From positions 1 through 33,157 of the forward strand of contig JAJEAL010000132.1 of NCBI GenBank assembly GCA_022822785.1: a stretch of 33,157 bases of DNA. The letters are read 5' to 3'. Position 1 is the first letter of the stretch. Every line of letters starts with the position of its first letter. The position numbers were made by a program, and so were the translations under genes. The notes beneath the pieces are model-generated. The model ran no database searches and was not told where the DNA came from. It was given only the letters and a program-made list of their open reading frames with translations. This document shows positions 7,240 through 15,152 of this stretch, in pieces. Source of the DNA: Candidatus Poribacteria bacterium. Its GTDB lineage: Bacteria > Poribacteria > WGA-4E > PCPOR2b.

Positions 7240-8889
7240 ATGAAAACCTTGCAGATAACCTTGGCCTGTTTGATTCTATTGATTGGGCAAGTTTTACTGA
7301 GTGACGCTAAAACCCCTAAACCAGTGATTATTTCTGCTCCGGAGGGTGTAAATTCCGGCTGGGGGCATTCCGTTGATGTCAGTGGAAAAACGCTCATCGC
7401 CGGATACACCTCGTATACCGGCAATAATGGGGGGGCGTTTATCCTTGAACAGAAGGAGAACACATGGGAGATTTTGAATCACTTTCAAACATCAAATTGG
7501 GTTATGAGGGATTGGTTTGGACACGCTGTTGCCATCAGTGGCAACACCGCTGTTATTAGTGCTTACGAGTTTGGTGGTAACAAGAGAGGCGCCGGTATTG
7601 TTTTGGTAGGTGGCCCCGGAAGAATCTACACCTACCGGCGAGGAACGAAAGGATTTATCCCGGCACAAGACTTCATAGCTGCCGATGCCCAAAACGACGA
7701 TCGATTCGGATATGCCGTTGACCTCAGTGGAGAAAATCTCCTTGCTGTTGGATCCCCCTATCATGACGAGCAGAAAGGTGCCGTGTATGTCTACGTTCGG
7801 GAGGGGGACGCATGGGTACAAAACGTCAAGCTCCAAGCGGATGACGCAGCCCCAGGAGCCCGGTTGGGGTGGGATGTCGGTGTTGATGAAAACACTATCA
7901 TTGCTGGTGCACCGCTCGCTGCTGCGCCCGAGCGGAACTCCGGTGCCGCTTATGTCTTTAAGCGTCAGGGAGACGATTGGGTGCAGGTGGCAAAGTTGAC
8001 TCCTGAAGATGGAGATGGCGGCGATGTTTTTGGTTTTTCTGTTGATGTCAGTAAGGAGCGCGTAATCGTCGGAGCCAGCAAAGATGAGAACGATGTGCAG
8101 AGGCACGGTTCCGGCTCCGCGTATATCTTTAGCAACGTCGGCGATATCTATACACAGGAAGCCAAATTGAGTGCTAAAAGACCCCAGAAAGGCGCTAACT
8201 TTGGGTTAACAGTTGCGCTTGATACCAACCGTGCCCTTGTCGGCGCGCCCACGAATGATACGAAAGTAGGTAAAGATTCCGGTGCAGTTTATTCCTTTTT
8301 AAGGGTCGATGCCGAGTGGGTACTGCAGGCAACAATGATACCTAAACTAATACCAAACGTCGCTCGAGGTCAAACCCTAACTAGCGGAGACAACATGGGC
8401 TGTGCCGTTGCGATTGATGGGGTGTTAGGACGAAAATTTAACTTCGTTGCTGTTGGTGTACGGTGGGCTGCCACTGCTAACGCTGTTGATGCCGGTTCGG
8501 TGTATGTTTTTGATACCGAAGATGAGGCAAGTCTTAATCTGCCGTTGTCCGTTGGTCCGCGCAGTGACTTGGCGTTGACGACGTTTGGAGACATCAAACG
8601 GACAGCCTTACTTCAAAACTTCCCCAATCCGTTTAATCCCGAAACATGGATACCTTACACCCTTGTCCACGATGCGGACGTGAACGTTCATATCTACGAT
8701 ATCCAAGGCGAGTTAGTCCGCCAGTTAGAGGTCGGCCCGCAGCCGGCGGGCAGCTATCTCAGCAAAGAGACCGCGGTCTATTGGAATGGTAAGGACCGGT
8801 TGGGTGCGTCGGTTTCGAGTGGTATCTATTTCTATAGGCTAAAAGCGGACGCGTTTTCAGATACCCGACGTATGGTTATCCTAAAATAA
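7240..8889 (+). CDS. Secreted FG-GAP/integrin-alpha-like seven-bladed propeller with FlgD-like C-terminal sorting domain
   Basis: The 549-residue product starts with a signal peptide (MKTLQITLACLILLIGQVLL). About seven repeats follow, each with an FG-x-V-D/A-hydrophobic-S/D strand, a hydrophobic-GA/SP turn and a closing SGAAYVF-type strand; this is the FG-GAP propeller pattern. Residues 457-549 form a FlgD-like Ig tail opening NFPNPFNPETWIPY and ending in RRMVILK. Tails of this kind are found on secreted proteins of Bacteroidetes-related and poribacterial genomes and are linked to cell-surface sorting. AAAGGAG at 7225-7231 is eight bases before the ATG at 7240, so the GTG at 7231 is rejected. 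A TTGACA at 7082 with a weak TTTATG 17 bp on could be its promoter. Ligand and partners are unknown. Confidence 0.85.
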   Translation: MKTLQITLACLILLIGQVLLSDAKTPKPVIISAPEGVNSGWGHSVDVSGKTLIAGYTSYTGNNGGAFILEQKENTWEILNHFQTSNWVMRDWFGHAVAISGNTAVISAYEFGGNKRGAGIVLVGGPGRIYTYRRGTKGFIPAQDFIAADAQNDDRFGYAVDLSGENLLAVGSPYHDEQKGAVYVYVREGDAWVQNVKLQADDAAPGARLGWDVGVDENTIIAGAPLAAAPERNSGAAYVFKRQGDDWVQVAKLTPEDGDGGDVFGFSVDVSKERVIVGASKDENDVQRHGSGSAYIFSNVGDIYTQEAKLSAKRPQKGANFGLTVALDTNRALVGAPTNDTKVGKDSGAVYSFLRVDAEWVLQATMIPKLIPNVARGQTLTSGDNMGCAVAIDGVLGRKFNFVAVGVRWAATANAVDAGSVYVFDTEDEASLNLPLSVGPRSDLALTTFGDIKRTALLQNFPNPFNPETWIPYTLVHDADVNVHIYDIQGELVRQLEVGPQPAGSYLSKETAVYWNGKDRLGASVSSGIYFYRLKADAFSDTRRMVILK

Positions 8890-9088
8890 TTATCCCCTGA
8901 CGTTGTTTAACCCCTTTCCAGCTCCTCCAAAGCCCAGGAGAGAGTCCGATTAGCTAACCGCTACTTTTGGCTGTATATCGATAATCTGTTTATCATTGAG
9001 CCGGAGCCGGGCGGCCTAATAACTCACGCCTTTGTTGTCGCAAACGTATCAGTCTCTTCGTTCTTCATCGCGCTCTAGGAAATTGATT

Positions 9089-11200
9089 ATGCCAACAGAT
9101 CGAGACCTTATTCATCAAACGCTCACGGGCAATCCACAGGCTTTCGACTCCCTGGTCCAGAAATATCAGCCGGTGATTTATGCGCGATCACGGCTTCTCG
9201 TACAGAATCCGCAAGATGCCGAAGATCTAACGCAAGAAGTGTTTATCAAAGCGTATCAGAATCTCACAAAACTGCGCGATACCAGCCGGTTTGCCGGGTG
9301 GCTGTCGCAGATTACGAAGAATGTCTGTGTGACATGGCTCCACCAGCAGAAGGGAATGTCGAAATTTTACACGAGGGATGGGGATGTGGCTTTAAGTCTA
9401 TCTTCTGCTGAGGCGACGCCCGAACAATTCCTGATGAAAAAAGAATTGAACCAGACAATCTTGAAGGCAATTCATTCGCTGCCTGCTACGGATGCGGCAG
9501 TTACGCACGATTTTTACATTGACTACCTCAGCTATGACGAAATCTCAGAGAAACACGGATTGTCACATCGTGCCATCGCTAGCCGACTACATCGCTCCAA
9601 ACAGCGCATCGCCGAGAAGATCAAGCGTTCTCTCAGCACATTCGGTGTATTCTGGAAGCTTTGGGAGACACCTCTACTGAAAGGAATAAAGGTTATGTCA
9701 ATCGTTGCGCGTTCTTGGTCTATTTCTTTCGTGATTCACCTGTGTCTTGCTGTTATCATTGGAATGTATCTGGTAACGCAAAGCCAATCATTCAAGGATT
9801 TAGTGGGTGTTGAAATCATTCAGCGGACAAATCCGCCGCCCAAGCCGCAAGTTCGAAAACCGGTTATCAAACCCGTTCAAAAACCAGCGGTGCCAATTAA
9901 AAACACGGTCGTCGTTGAACCGGCTAAAGCTCAACCGAGGGCAACGAATACGGCTGTCGTTCGCACATCCTCTGTCCAACCGCGCACCGTTTCCGCGTTC
10001 TCAAATCAAGCCTTGAAATTCAACGTTCCCGTCAACGCCAATGTGCCGAAAGTGGTCAACCCGAATGTACTTGTGCCTCAAATTGTAACACATACGGATG
10101 TACCCATTTCTGACTCGCCCGATGCGCTAGCATGGTCTTCACCTGCCATTGCAGGCATAGGGCAAAACGGTGGACGCATGGGCCGTGGGATTGGGGGTGG
10201 TGGTCGTGGACTTTCTGACAATCCTGTGCAGGTCAGGATCACTGATGTGTTCGAGTTGCCGTCGGCGCTTGCGATGGTCAAGGAGGTTGGAGCCGTTCGG
10301 GATGCCTTGGACAGCGTAGTTGATAACATTGTGCTCGGTAATCTTGAAGTGCTGCCCCTGCCCCGTGGTGAGCCGGGGGGTCGCGTTATTGGTAAGGGCC
10401 GTGATATTCGTGGTCTCCTCCGTTTTACTCGTGTCCGTCACAGTCTTTCTGATTGGTGGGCAGATGCTTCTGCGCTGACTGCGTGGACAAAATGGATGAA
10501 CGCACGGACGAAAATTAAAACAGACATGAACGTCGAAGGCGGAGCACTTAAGTTCACCGATGTGGACCTACATAAAGCCCCTCTGCTTTTCATGACAGGA
10601 CATGATCCAGCACTCGCCCGTTCCGGTGGCTTGATAGGTCATGGGTACGGCGGTAATAAATTGGACAGCCGCTTGTCTGAACCTGAAGCAGTGGCGTTGC
10701 GTCGGTATCTGGTTGAAAGGGGTGGTGTCCTTTACTTTGACGACTGTGGCGTGAACGCACCAGCACAGGCGATGATTCGTATGTTCTTGGCTCAGATGCG
10801 TCTTATTATACCTGAATATCAGGTGACGCGGATTCCCAATGACCATGAGATATACAGCAATTTCTATGAGATGGGCGGACCGCCTGTTGGGTTTGATGTG
10901 TGGTGGTCGGGAGCCAAAGGGCCAAGGTTGAACTATCTCGAAGGAATTTTGGTTGATGACCATATTTCCGTCTTGATATGCCGTCGTGATTATATGTGTT
11001 CTATGGAGTCAATCGGTGTGCCAAGCCGTGATACGCACTACTCGCCTAATGTTTACCGTTTTATGACCAATGTTGCCATCTATGCGCTCACACACGGTAA
11101 AATTTCAGATTACTCCGGTTATTTGCCGGAAGATAAGCAAGCGCAGCAAAAATTTCCAAGCCGTGCGCCACAAGCGGCAACCATCGGAGCGGTTAAGTAA
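9089..11200 (+). CDS. ECF sigma factor fused to a membrane-anchored TonB-like/DUF4159 protein
   Basis: The 703-residue frame has three parts. Residues 1-185 are an ECF sigma factor: region 2 includes DAEDLTQEVFIKAY (43-56) and region 4 includes YLSYDEISEKHGLSHRAIASRLHRSK. A single membrane helix follows at about 210-232, then a proline/lysine-rich stretch (PPPKPQVRKPVIKPVQKP) like the periplasm-spanning part of TonB. The last part is a DUF4159-like domain opening LRFTRVRHS and DWWADASAL. The predicted topology puts sigma in the cytoplasm and DUF4159 outside. AGGA lies eight bases before the ATG at 9089, so the upstream TTG at 9032 is rejected. There is no stop between the parts, but an internal Shine-Dalgarno sequence and ATG at 9695 could also yield the C-terminal part alone. 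A paralogue of that part follows at 11483. Membrane tethering of sigma is inference. Confidence 0.8.
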   Translation: MPTDRDLIHQTLTGNPQAFDSLVQKYQPVIYARSRLLVQNPQDAEDLTQEVFIKAYQNLTKLRDTSRFAGWLSQITKNVCVTWLHQQKGMSKFYTRDGDVALSLSSAEATPEQFLMKKELNQTILKAIHSLPATDAAVTHDFYIDYLSYDEISEKHGLSHRAIASRLHRSKQRIAEKIKRSLSTFGVFWKLWETPLLKGIKVMSIVARSWSISFVIHLCLAVIIGMYLVTQSQSFKDLVGVEIIQRTNPPPKPQVRKPVIKPVQKPAVPIKNTVVVEPAKAQPRATNTAVVRTSSVQPRTVSAFSNQALKFNVPVNANVPKVVNPNVLVPQIVTHTDVPISDSPDALAWSSPAIAGIGQNGGRMGRGIGGGGRGLSDNPVQVRITDVFELPSALAMVKEVGAVRDALDSVVDNIVLGNLEVLPLPRGEPGGRVIGKGRDIRGLLRFTRVRHSLSDWWADASALTAWTKWMNARTKIKTDMNVEGGALKFTDVDLHKAPLLFMTGHDPALARSGGLIGHGYGGNKLDSRLSEPEAVALRRYLVERGGVLYFDDCGVNAPAQAMIRMFLAQMRLIIPEYQVTRIPNDHEIYSNFYEMGGPPVGFDVWWSGAKGPRLNYLEGILVDDHISVLICRRDYMCSMESIGVPSRDTHYSPNVYRFMTNVAIYALTHGKISDYSGYLPEDKQAQQKFPSRAPQAATIGAVK
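9680..9697 (+). promoter_or_regulatory. Internal Shine-Dalgarno and in-frame ATG at the sigma/DUF4159 junction
   Basis: AAAGGA at 9680-9685 is followed nine bases later by an in-frame ATG at 9695 (codon 203 of the fusion). The tandem paralogue's start at 11483 aligns with this ATG (MSIVARSW against MSTVSRYW). That makes it a likely original or still active start for a separate membrane protein. Confidence 0.5.
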
Positions 11201-11250
11201 CATCTGTTAATCAAGCACTCCCGGCTACATCTCTATTACCTATCCCACCT
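9695..11250 (+). repeat. Tandem duplication, unit 1
   Basis: This unit aligns with 11483-13064 over the whole DUF4159 coding part and about 50 bases beyond the stop, where both have TTAATCAAGCA and CGGCTACATCTCTA. The similarity begins at the internal ATG, so the sigma domain was not included in the duplication. Confidence 0.7.
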
Positions 11251-11261
11251 ATAAGTAGCCT

Positions 11262-11287
11262 GTAGGCCGAGATTCATATTTCGACAC
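11262..11287. repeat. Short interspersed repeat, copy B (GTAGG-headed)
   Basis: GTAGGCCGAGATTC is followed by ATATTTCGAC. CGAGA and TTTCG can pair with one G-U. It resembles copy A at 7161 and lies immediately 3' of the first duplication unit. Confidence 0.4.
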
Positions 11288-11482
11288 TCGAATGTCAACA
11301 ACATCTAGTTTATCATTCACCTTAAGAATAGTTATGTGGTAGAATCTAGAGTGTTCATGAGTTTGGATTGCCTCTCGTTAATTGAAATAGTTTGCGATCT
11401 CGATTAACCCTACTATTGAGAAAATCGACTCATGATGCCTAAATTATCCTAGCGCCATTGGTTATTAAGGGGGATGAAAATT

Positions 11483-13012
11483 ATGTCCACCGTTTCACGT
11501 TATTGGTTTGTCTCGCTTGCTATTCATTTGTGTCTCGCTGTTATCATTGGAATATATCTGGTAACGCAAAGCCAGCCATTCAAGGATTTGATGGGCATGG
11601 AAATCCTTCAACCAGCGAATCCGCCGCCCAAACCGCGAGTTCGGAAACCGGTCATCAAACCTGTTCAAAAGCCAGCGGTGCCAACTCAAAGCACAGTCGT
11701 TGTCGAACCAACTAAAATCCAACTGAGACGGACAAATGCGGCTGTCGTTCGCACCGCTACTGTCCAACCGAGGACCGTCTCTGCCTTCTCAAATCAAGCC
11801 TTGGAACTGAATGCTCCGATCAACCCCAATGTGCCGAAAGTGGTCAACCCGAATGCACCTATACCTCAAGTCGTAACCCATACAGATATGCCTATTTCTG
11901 ACGCCCCCGATGCGCTAGCCTTGTATTCATCCTTCGTCACAGGCACAGGTAAAAACGGTGGACGCATGGGAGGTGGGATTGGAGGTAGTGGTCGTGGAAT
12001 TTCTGGGAGGACTGTTCAGGTCAGGATTACTGATGTGATCGAATTGCCCCCGGGGCTTACGGTGGTCGAGGAGGTTGGAGCTGTTCAGGACGCCTTGGAC
12101 GAGGTAGTTGATGGTATTATGCTCGGTAATCTTGAGGTGTCCCCCCTGCCCCACGGCGAGCCGGGAGGCCGTATTGTTGGAAAGGGTCGCGATATTCGAG
12201 GGGTGTTCCGTTTTACGCGTCTTCGTCACGATCTCTCTGACTGGTGGGCTGATGCGTCCGCGCTCAACGCATTTACGAAGTGGCTCAATGAAAAGACGCA
12301 AATCCGAACAGACATGAACGTTGAGGGTGGAGCGTTAAAGTTGACTGACGCTAGTGTGATGAAATCGCCGATGCTCATCATGACTGGACATGATCCCGCG
12401 CTTGTTGCTAGTTCACAGGCTTTAAAGCAATTGGATACTAGGCGTAAAGACAGTCAATTCTCTCAATCGGAAGCGGTCTCGTTGCGTCGATATCTGGTCG
12501 AAAAAGGCGGGCTCCTCATTTTTGATGACTGTGGTTTCTATGGTGCTGCTCAATCAATGACCCGCCTGTTTTTGACTAATATGCGATACATCATGCCAGA
12601 ATATCAGGTGGGACGCATTCCCAACAGCCATGAAATTTATCACAACTTCTATCAAATGGGTGGTCCACCCATTGGCTTTGATATTTACCAACCCGGGCGG
12701 ACCATTTCCCGTTTTTCAACGCACTTTTCTCTTCCATCACGCAATTTTCTTGAAGGCATTTTGATTAGCGACAAACTTTCTGTGCTGGTTATTCGTCGAG
12801 ACTATATGTGTGCGATGGAGGCAGTCAGTCTGCCAAGTCGTCCTGTGCACTACTCACCGAGTGTCTACCGTTTTATGACCAATGTCGCTATCTACGCGCT
12901 CACACACGGTAAAATTTCAGATTATTCCGGTTATGTGCCAGAGGATGAGCAAGAAGAGCAAAAATTTCCAAGCCGTGCGCCGCAAGCGGCAACAATCGGA
13001 GCGGTTGAATAG
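11483..13012 (+). CDS. Membrane-anchored TonB-like/DUF4159 protein, tandem paralogue without sigma domain
   Basis: This 509-residue protein has one N-terminal membrane helix (about residues 8-27). A proline/lysine-rich TonB-like spacer follows (PPPKPRVRKPVIKPVQKP), then a glycine-rich linker (GGRMGGGIGGSGRG) and the DUF4159-like domain from about FRFTRLRHDLSDWWADASAL. It is closely similar to the C-terminal two thirds of the preceding fusion over its full length. The ATG at 11483 is nine bases after AAGGGGG; the ATG at 11474 abuts that sequence and is less likely. A TTCACC/TAGAAT pair with an 18-bp gap (11316-11345) could be a promoter. DUF4159 function is not established; a link to TonB-type energy coupling or envelope transport is inference. 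Only one such gene in the pair carries the sigma domain. Confidence 0.8.
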   Translation: MSTVSRYWFVSLAIHLCLAVIIGIYLVTQSQPFKDLMGMEILQPANPPPKPRVRKPVIKPVQKPAVPTQSTVVVEPTKIQLRRTNAAVVRTATVQPRTVSAFSNQALELNAPINPNVPKVVNPNAPIPQVVTHTDMPISDAPDALALYSSFVTGTGKNGGRMGGGIGGSGRGISGRTVQVRITDVIELPPGLTVVEEVGAVQDALDEVVDGIMLGNLEVSPLPHGEPGGRIVGKGRDIRGVFRFTRLRHDLSDWWADASALNAFTKWLNEKTQIRTDMNVEGGALKLTDASVMKSPMLIMTGHDPALVASSQALKQLDTRRKDSQFSQSEAVSLRRYLVEKGGLLIFDDCGFYGAAQSMTRLFLTNMRYIMPEYQVGRIPNSHEIYHNFYQMGGPPIGFDIYQPGRTISRFSTHFSLPSRNFLEGILISDKLSVLVIRRDYMCAMEAVSLPSRPVHYSPSVYRFMTNVAIYALTHGKISDYSGYVPEDEQEEQKFPSRAPQAATIGAVE

Positions 13013-13064
13013 CGCCTATTAATCAAGCATGTACGGCTACATCTCTACGACTTATCCCATCTCA
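11483..13064 (+). repeat. Tandem duplication, unit 2
   Basis: This is the partner of 9695-11250. The 3' similarity ends about 50 bases past the stop, just before the convergent kinase gene. The spacer between the units (11251-11482) has no counterpart here. Confidence 0.7.
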
Positions 13065-13068
13065 GGTT

Positions 13069-13713
13069 TCACCAGGTATGTTGATTCACAATTCGATCTC
13101 GTAACCCCGCAACCAGCGTTTGCACCGCCACCGGATTCTCATCTAGGAAGGGTACAACGATATCAGCGTACGCCTTACACGGCTCGGTGTAGACCGGAAA
13201 ATTAGGAATAACATCCCGGCGATACCAAGCAACCGCTCGCTCAAGGTCGCCGCCGCGTTGTGCGACATCCCGTAACAGACGACGCAGCACTCGCTCATGC
13301 GGTTCAACATCAACGTAGAGCTTCACATCCATCAAATCTCTGAGCGCTGCATCCCACAGGATAAGGTGCCCTTCAACGATAATCAGATCGCTCGGTTGAA
13401 CGGTGGCGGGTGCGTCGCCGCGTACAAAAGCGCGTGTCCCTTTGGGTGGAGTTTCAATCGGTTGACGTGCAATTAGCTGACGGATATGCCCGAGCAGGGA
13501 TTCCCATTGAACTGCATCCGGATGGTTCGCGGTAATTACCTTCTCCCGCTCTTCTGAAGGGTATTCCGACCAATCCCTGAAGTAGTAATCTTGGTGAAGA
13601 ATCACCGGCGATAATGTTTGAAGCGCTTCTGCTAGCACCGCCGCTAATGTTGTTTTCCCTGATGCTGAACCACCCGATATCCCAACCGTCACCGGTTTGA
13701 AGTCTTGGGGCAT
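13069..13713 (-). CDS. Uridine-kinase-like P-loop phosphotransferase
   Basis: The 214-residue protein has a Walker A loop GGSASGKTT (14-22). An HQDYYFRDW segment and a NHPDAVQW segment correspond to the uridine kinase/phosphoribulokinase substrate region, and IIVEGHLILW corresponds to Walker B. The late KLYVDVEPHERVLRRLLRDVAQRGG and YADIVVPF stretches match uridine kinase order. Family members phosphorylate uridine/cytidine or related small molecules in the cytoplasm; the true substrate could differ. It converges on the DUF4159 paralogue with a 56-bp gap and has no same-strand partner within 220 bp. A weak GGAG-like sequence precedes the ATG. The superfamily call is secure, the exact substrate less so. 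Confidence 0.82.
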   Translation of the reverse strand: MPQDFKPVTVGISGGSASGKTTLAAVLAEALQTLSPVILHQDYYFRDWSEYPSEEREKVITANHPDAVQWESLLGHIRQLIARQPIETPPKGTRAFVRGDAPATVQPSDLIIVEGHLILWDAALRDLMDVKLYVDVEPHERVLRRLLRDVAQRGGDLERAVAWYRRDVIPNFPVYTEPCKAYADIVVPFLDENPVAVQTLVAGLRDRIVNQHTW

Positions 13714-13937
13714 CCACTACTCCTTATCGCTAATCAAGCGCGGTTATTTCGCAATTGGCTCATGTTATTCTAGGTGCTCCGTTCCGAGATTTTCCAGCTT
13801 GCAAACCTACTGACTGGAACGCGGGGTTCTCCTGACCACCCTTGATCATGAGCGAATGAACGAAGGGTTTTTACGTTTCACGCATCACGTTTCAGATTTT
13901 TAGTGTTTTGCACTTTTCTTGACGTGAGTCTTGCGAC

Positions 13938-14837
13938 TTACCACACATTATATCCCCAATTCGCCTTCCGGTTACCGTATTTTATTCCATTGAGGACTGT
14001 CTGATGGCATTCGAGACACGCATTGTAGGATTTGACCCCATGACTCTCGTGGGCTTCCTGAATTTCGGGGGTGTTGTGAACATGGCAGGTAAGGCAGGTG
14101 TAAGCCTCGTACACAGCATCCGCATGGACAGTTAATCGCTCGTCCGCTTTCTCGACCGTATATTCTTCTTCATTTTTTGAGTCAATTACTAGCCAGCGGT
14201 TGCCTTTTTCTTTCGTCGAAATCGTTGTTTCTCTAGAGAGGGAGGTCCCGTGAAGACCGAATTCCCACTGCAAGTTCTCCGAGATAACCCCGCCACTATC
14301 TAAATCGGTCTCAAAGTACGGATCGATACTAAACAGTAGCGCTTCCGACGTATGGCATTTCGCGCATGGAATGTTGTGAACCTCTGTTAACGGGAAGAAT
14401 TCTTCGTGATCCAATTTTTCTCTGCCGTGCAGGACAACGGTAAGCAGCAAGATGGGGGCGAGGACAAGGTGACAGCGCAGCAAAATACGTCGGGTGCGTT
14501 GTGCAGTGAGGCTGACACCAACACCGGTTCCCAGGTTGAGCAGCGCTAGTATAAACGCCAACCACGAATGCCACACGAGCGGTTGAGCTGCGGAGTGGAT
14601 GAGAACGAGCGCCAATCCTAACGAGGCGAGTCTTTGATGGTATTTGAGCCAGACCTGTCGGTTCCCCCATCGGATCAATCGTGTCCGTAAGATGTAACCG
14701 CTTGCGACCAGGAGGATGATGGCGCCGATGATACTGAGTGTGTGCCGGGCTTCGCCGAAGCTTGATCTTAGGATGAAGAAGAGGGAGATAAGAATCGCAC
14801 CAACAACGCCTTGAGCTATTTGAAAGAAGGGATTCAT
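13938..14837 (-). CDS. Membrane cytochrome: four-helix bis-heme b module fused to a tri-heme c domain
   Basis: The 299-residue protein starts with about four hydrophobic helices. Two of them carry H-x13-H pairs: H67/H81 and H123/H137. This spacing is typical of ferric-reductase/NOX-like and related bundles that stack two b hemes. A soluble C-terminal part follows with three CxxCH motifs: CAKCH (158-162), CLTCH (248-252) and CLECH (274-278). Nearby histidines (154, 196, 238, 254, 263, 266) could be axial ligands. The likely role is electron transfer across the membrane between a quinone or cytoplasmic donor and periplasmic c hemes. No oxidase, reductase or cytochrome maturation gene is in the window. 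A strong minus promoter at 15068-15096 would give a long leader. The ATG at 14837 has no clear Shine-Dalgarno sequence. Confidence 0.75.
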   Translation of the reverse strand: MNPFFQIAQGVVGAILISLFFILRSSFGEARHTLSIIGAIILLVASGYILRTRLIRWGNRQVWLKYHQRLASLGLALVLIHSAAQPLVWHSWLAFILALLNLGTGVGVSLTAQRTRRILLRCHLVLAPILLLTVVLHGREKLDHEEFFPLTEVHNIPCAKCHTSEALLFSIDPYFETDLDSGGVISENLQWEFGLHGTSLSRETTISTKEKGNRWLVIDSKNEEEYTVEKADERLTVHADAVYEAYTCLTCHVHNTPEIQEAHESHGVKSYNACLECHQTVLNGIKYGNRKANWGYNVW

Positions 14838-15001
14838 AAATGGGAATTTAATAAAAAAGCCGGGGCATGTTACGGAAATGTAGTCTCAACGGAAGTATTC
14901 CAGTTGATAGGCGAGGCGAGTGCCAGTCGAACCTCGAAACAAATTAAACATACTCAGGAAAACCACAATTCCCACAACTGACCCGGCAACTAACTTTTGG
15001 A

Positions 15002-15037
15002 GGCAAATGTGATTGCACAAGGGGCAATCTTTGTGCC
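15002..15037 (-). promoter_or_regulatory. Hairpin in the predicted cytochrome 5' leader
   Basis: GATTGC and GCAATC pair across a 7-nt loop, and outer GGCA/TGCC can close the stem. It lies between the minus promoter and the cytochrome start, so it would be in the leader RNA. A regulatory role is only inferred. Confidence 0.3.
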
Positions 15038-15067
15038 AACACCGATATCTCGCTAAAGCGTATTATA

Positions 15068-15096
15068 ATTAGAACATAGCTTTATTAAAATGTCAA
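15068..15096 (-). promoter_or_regulatory. Strong sigma70-type promoter for the cytochrome gene
   Basis: On the minus strand a perfect TTGACA (15096-15091) is followed after 17 bp by TCTAAT (15073-15068), five of six to consensus. Transcription would start near 15061, about 220 nt upstream of the cytochrome ATG. Confidence 0.6.
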
Positions 15097-15152
15097 GTGC
15101 TGTACAAATATTTAACAGGGGTGTTCAAGTTTTGAACAACCTGAACTGACTT

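Larger units (their letters stand above)
14838..15152. other. Long leader/intergenic region between cytochrome and HtrA-like genes
   Basis: No gene is seen here. The stretch holds the cytochrome promoter (15068-15096), a hairpin at 15002-15037, and a GTTCAA/TTGAAC hairpin near 15122-15142 just after the HtrA-like stop that may slow transcription but has no T-run. Confidence 0.5.

Noticed and set aside
13870-13900. Two ACGTTTCA copies separated by six bases, considered as an operator
   Set aside because: Short and low in complexity; its position downstream of the kinase gene's start, between two same-strand genes, gives no clear target.
15011-15058. Tiny plus-strand frame starting at a GTG after GGAGG
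   Set aside because: Only 15 codons, no similarity, and it lies in the leader hairpin of the cytochrome gene on the other strand.
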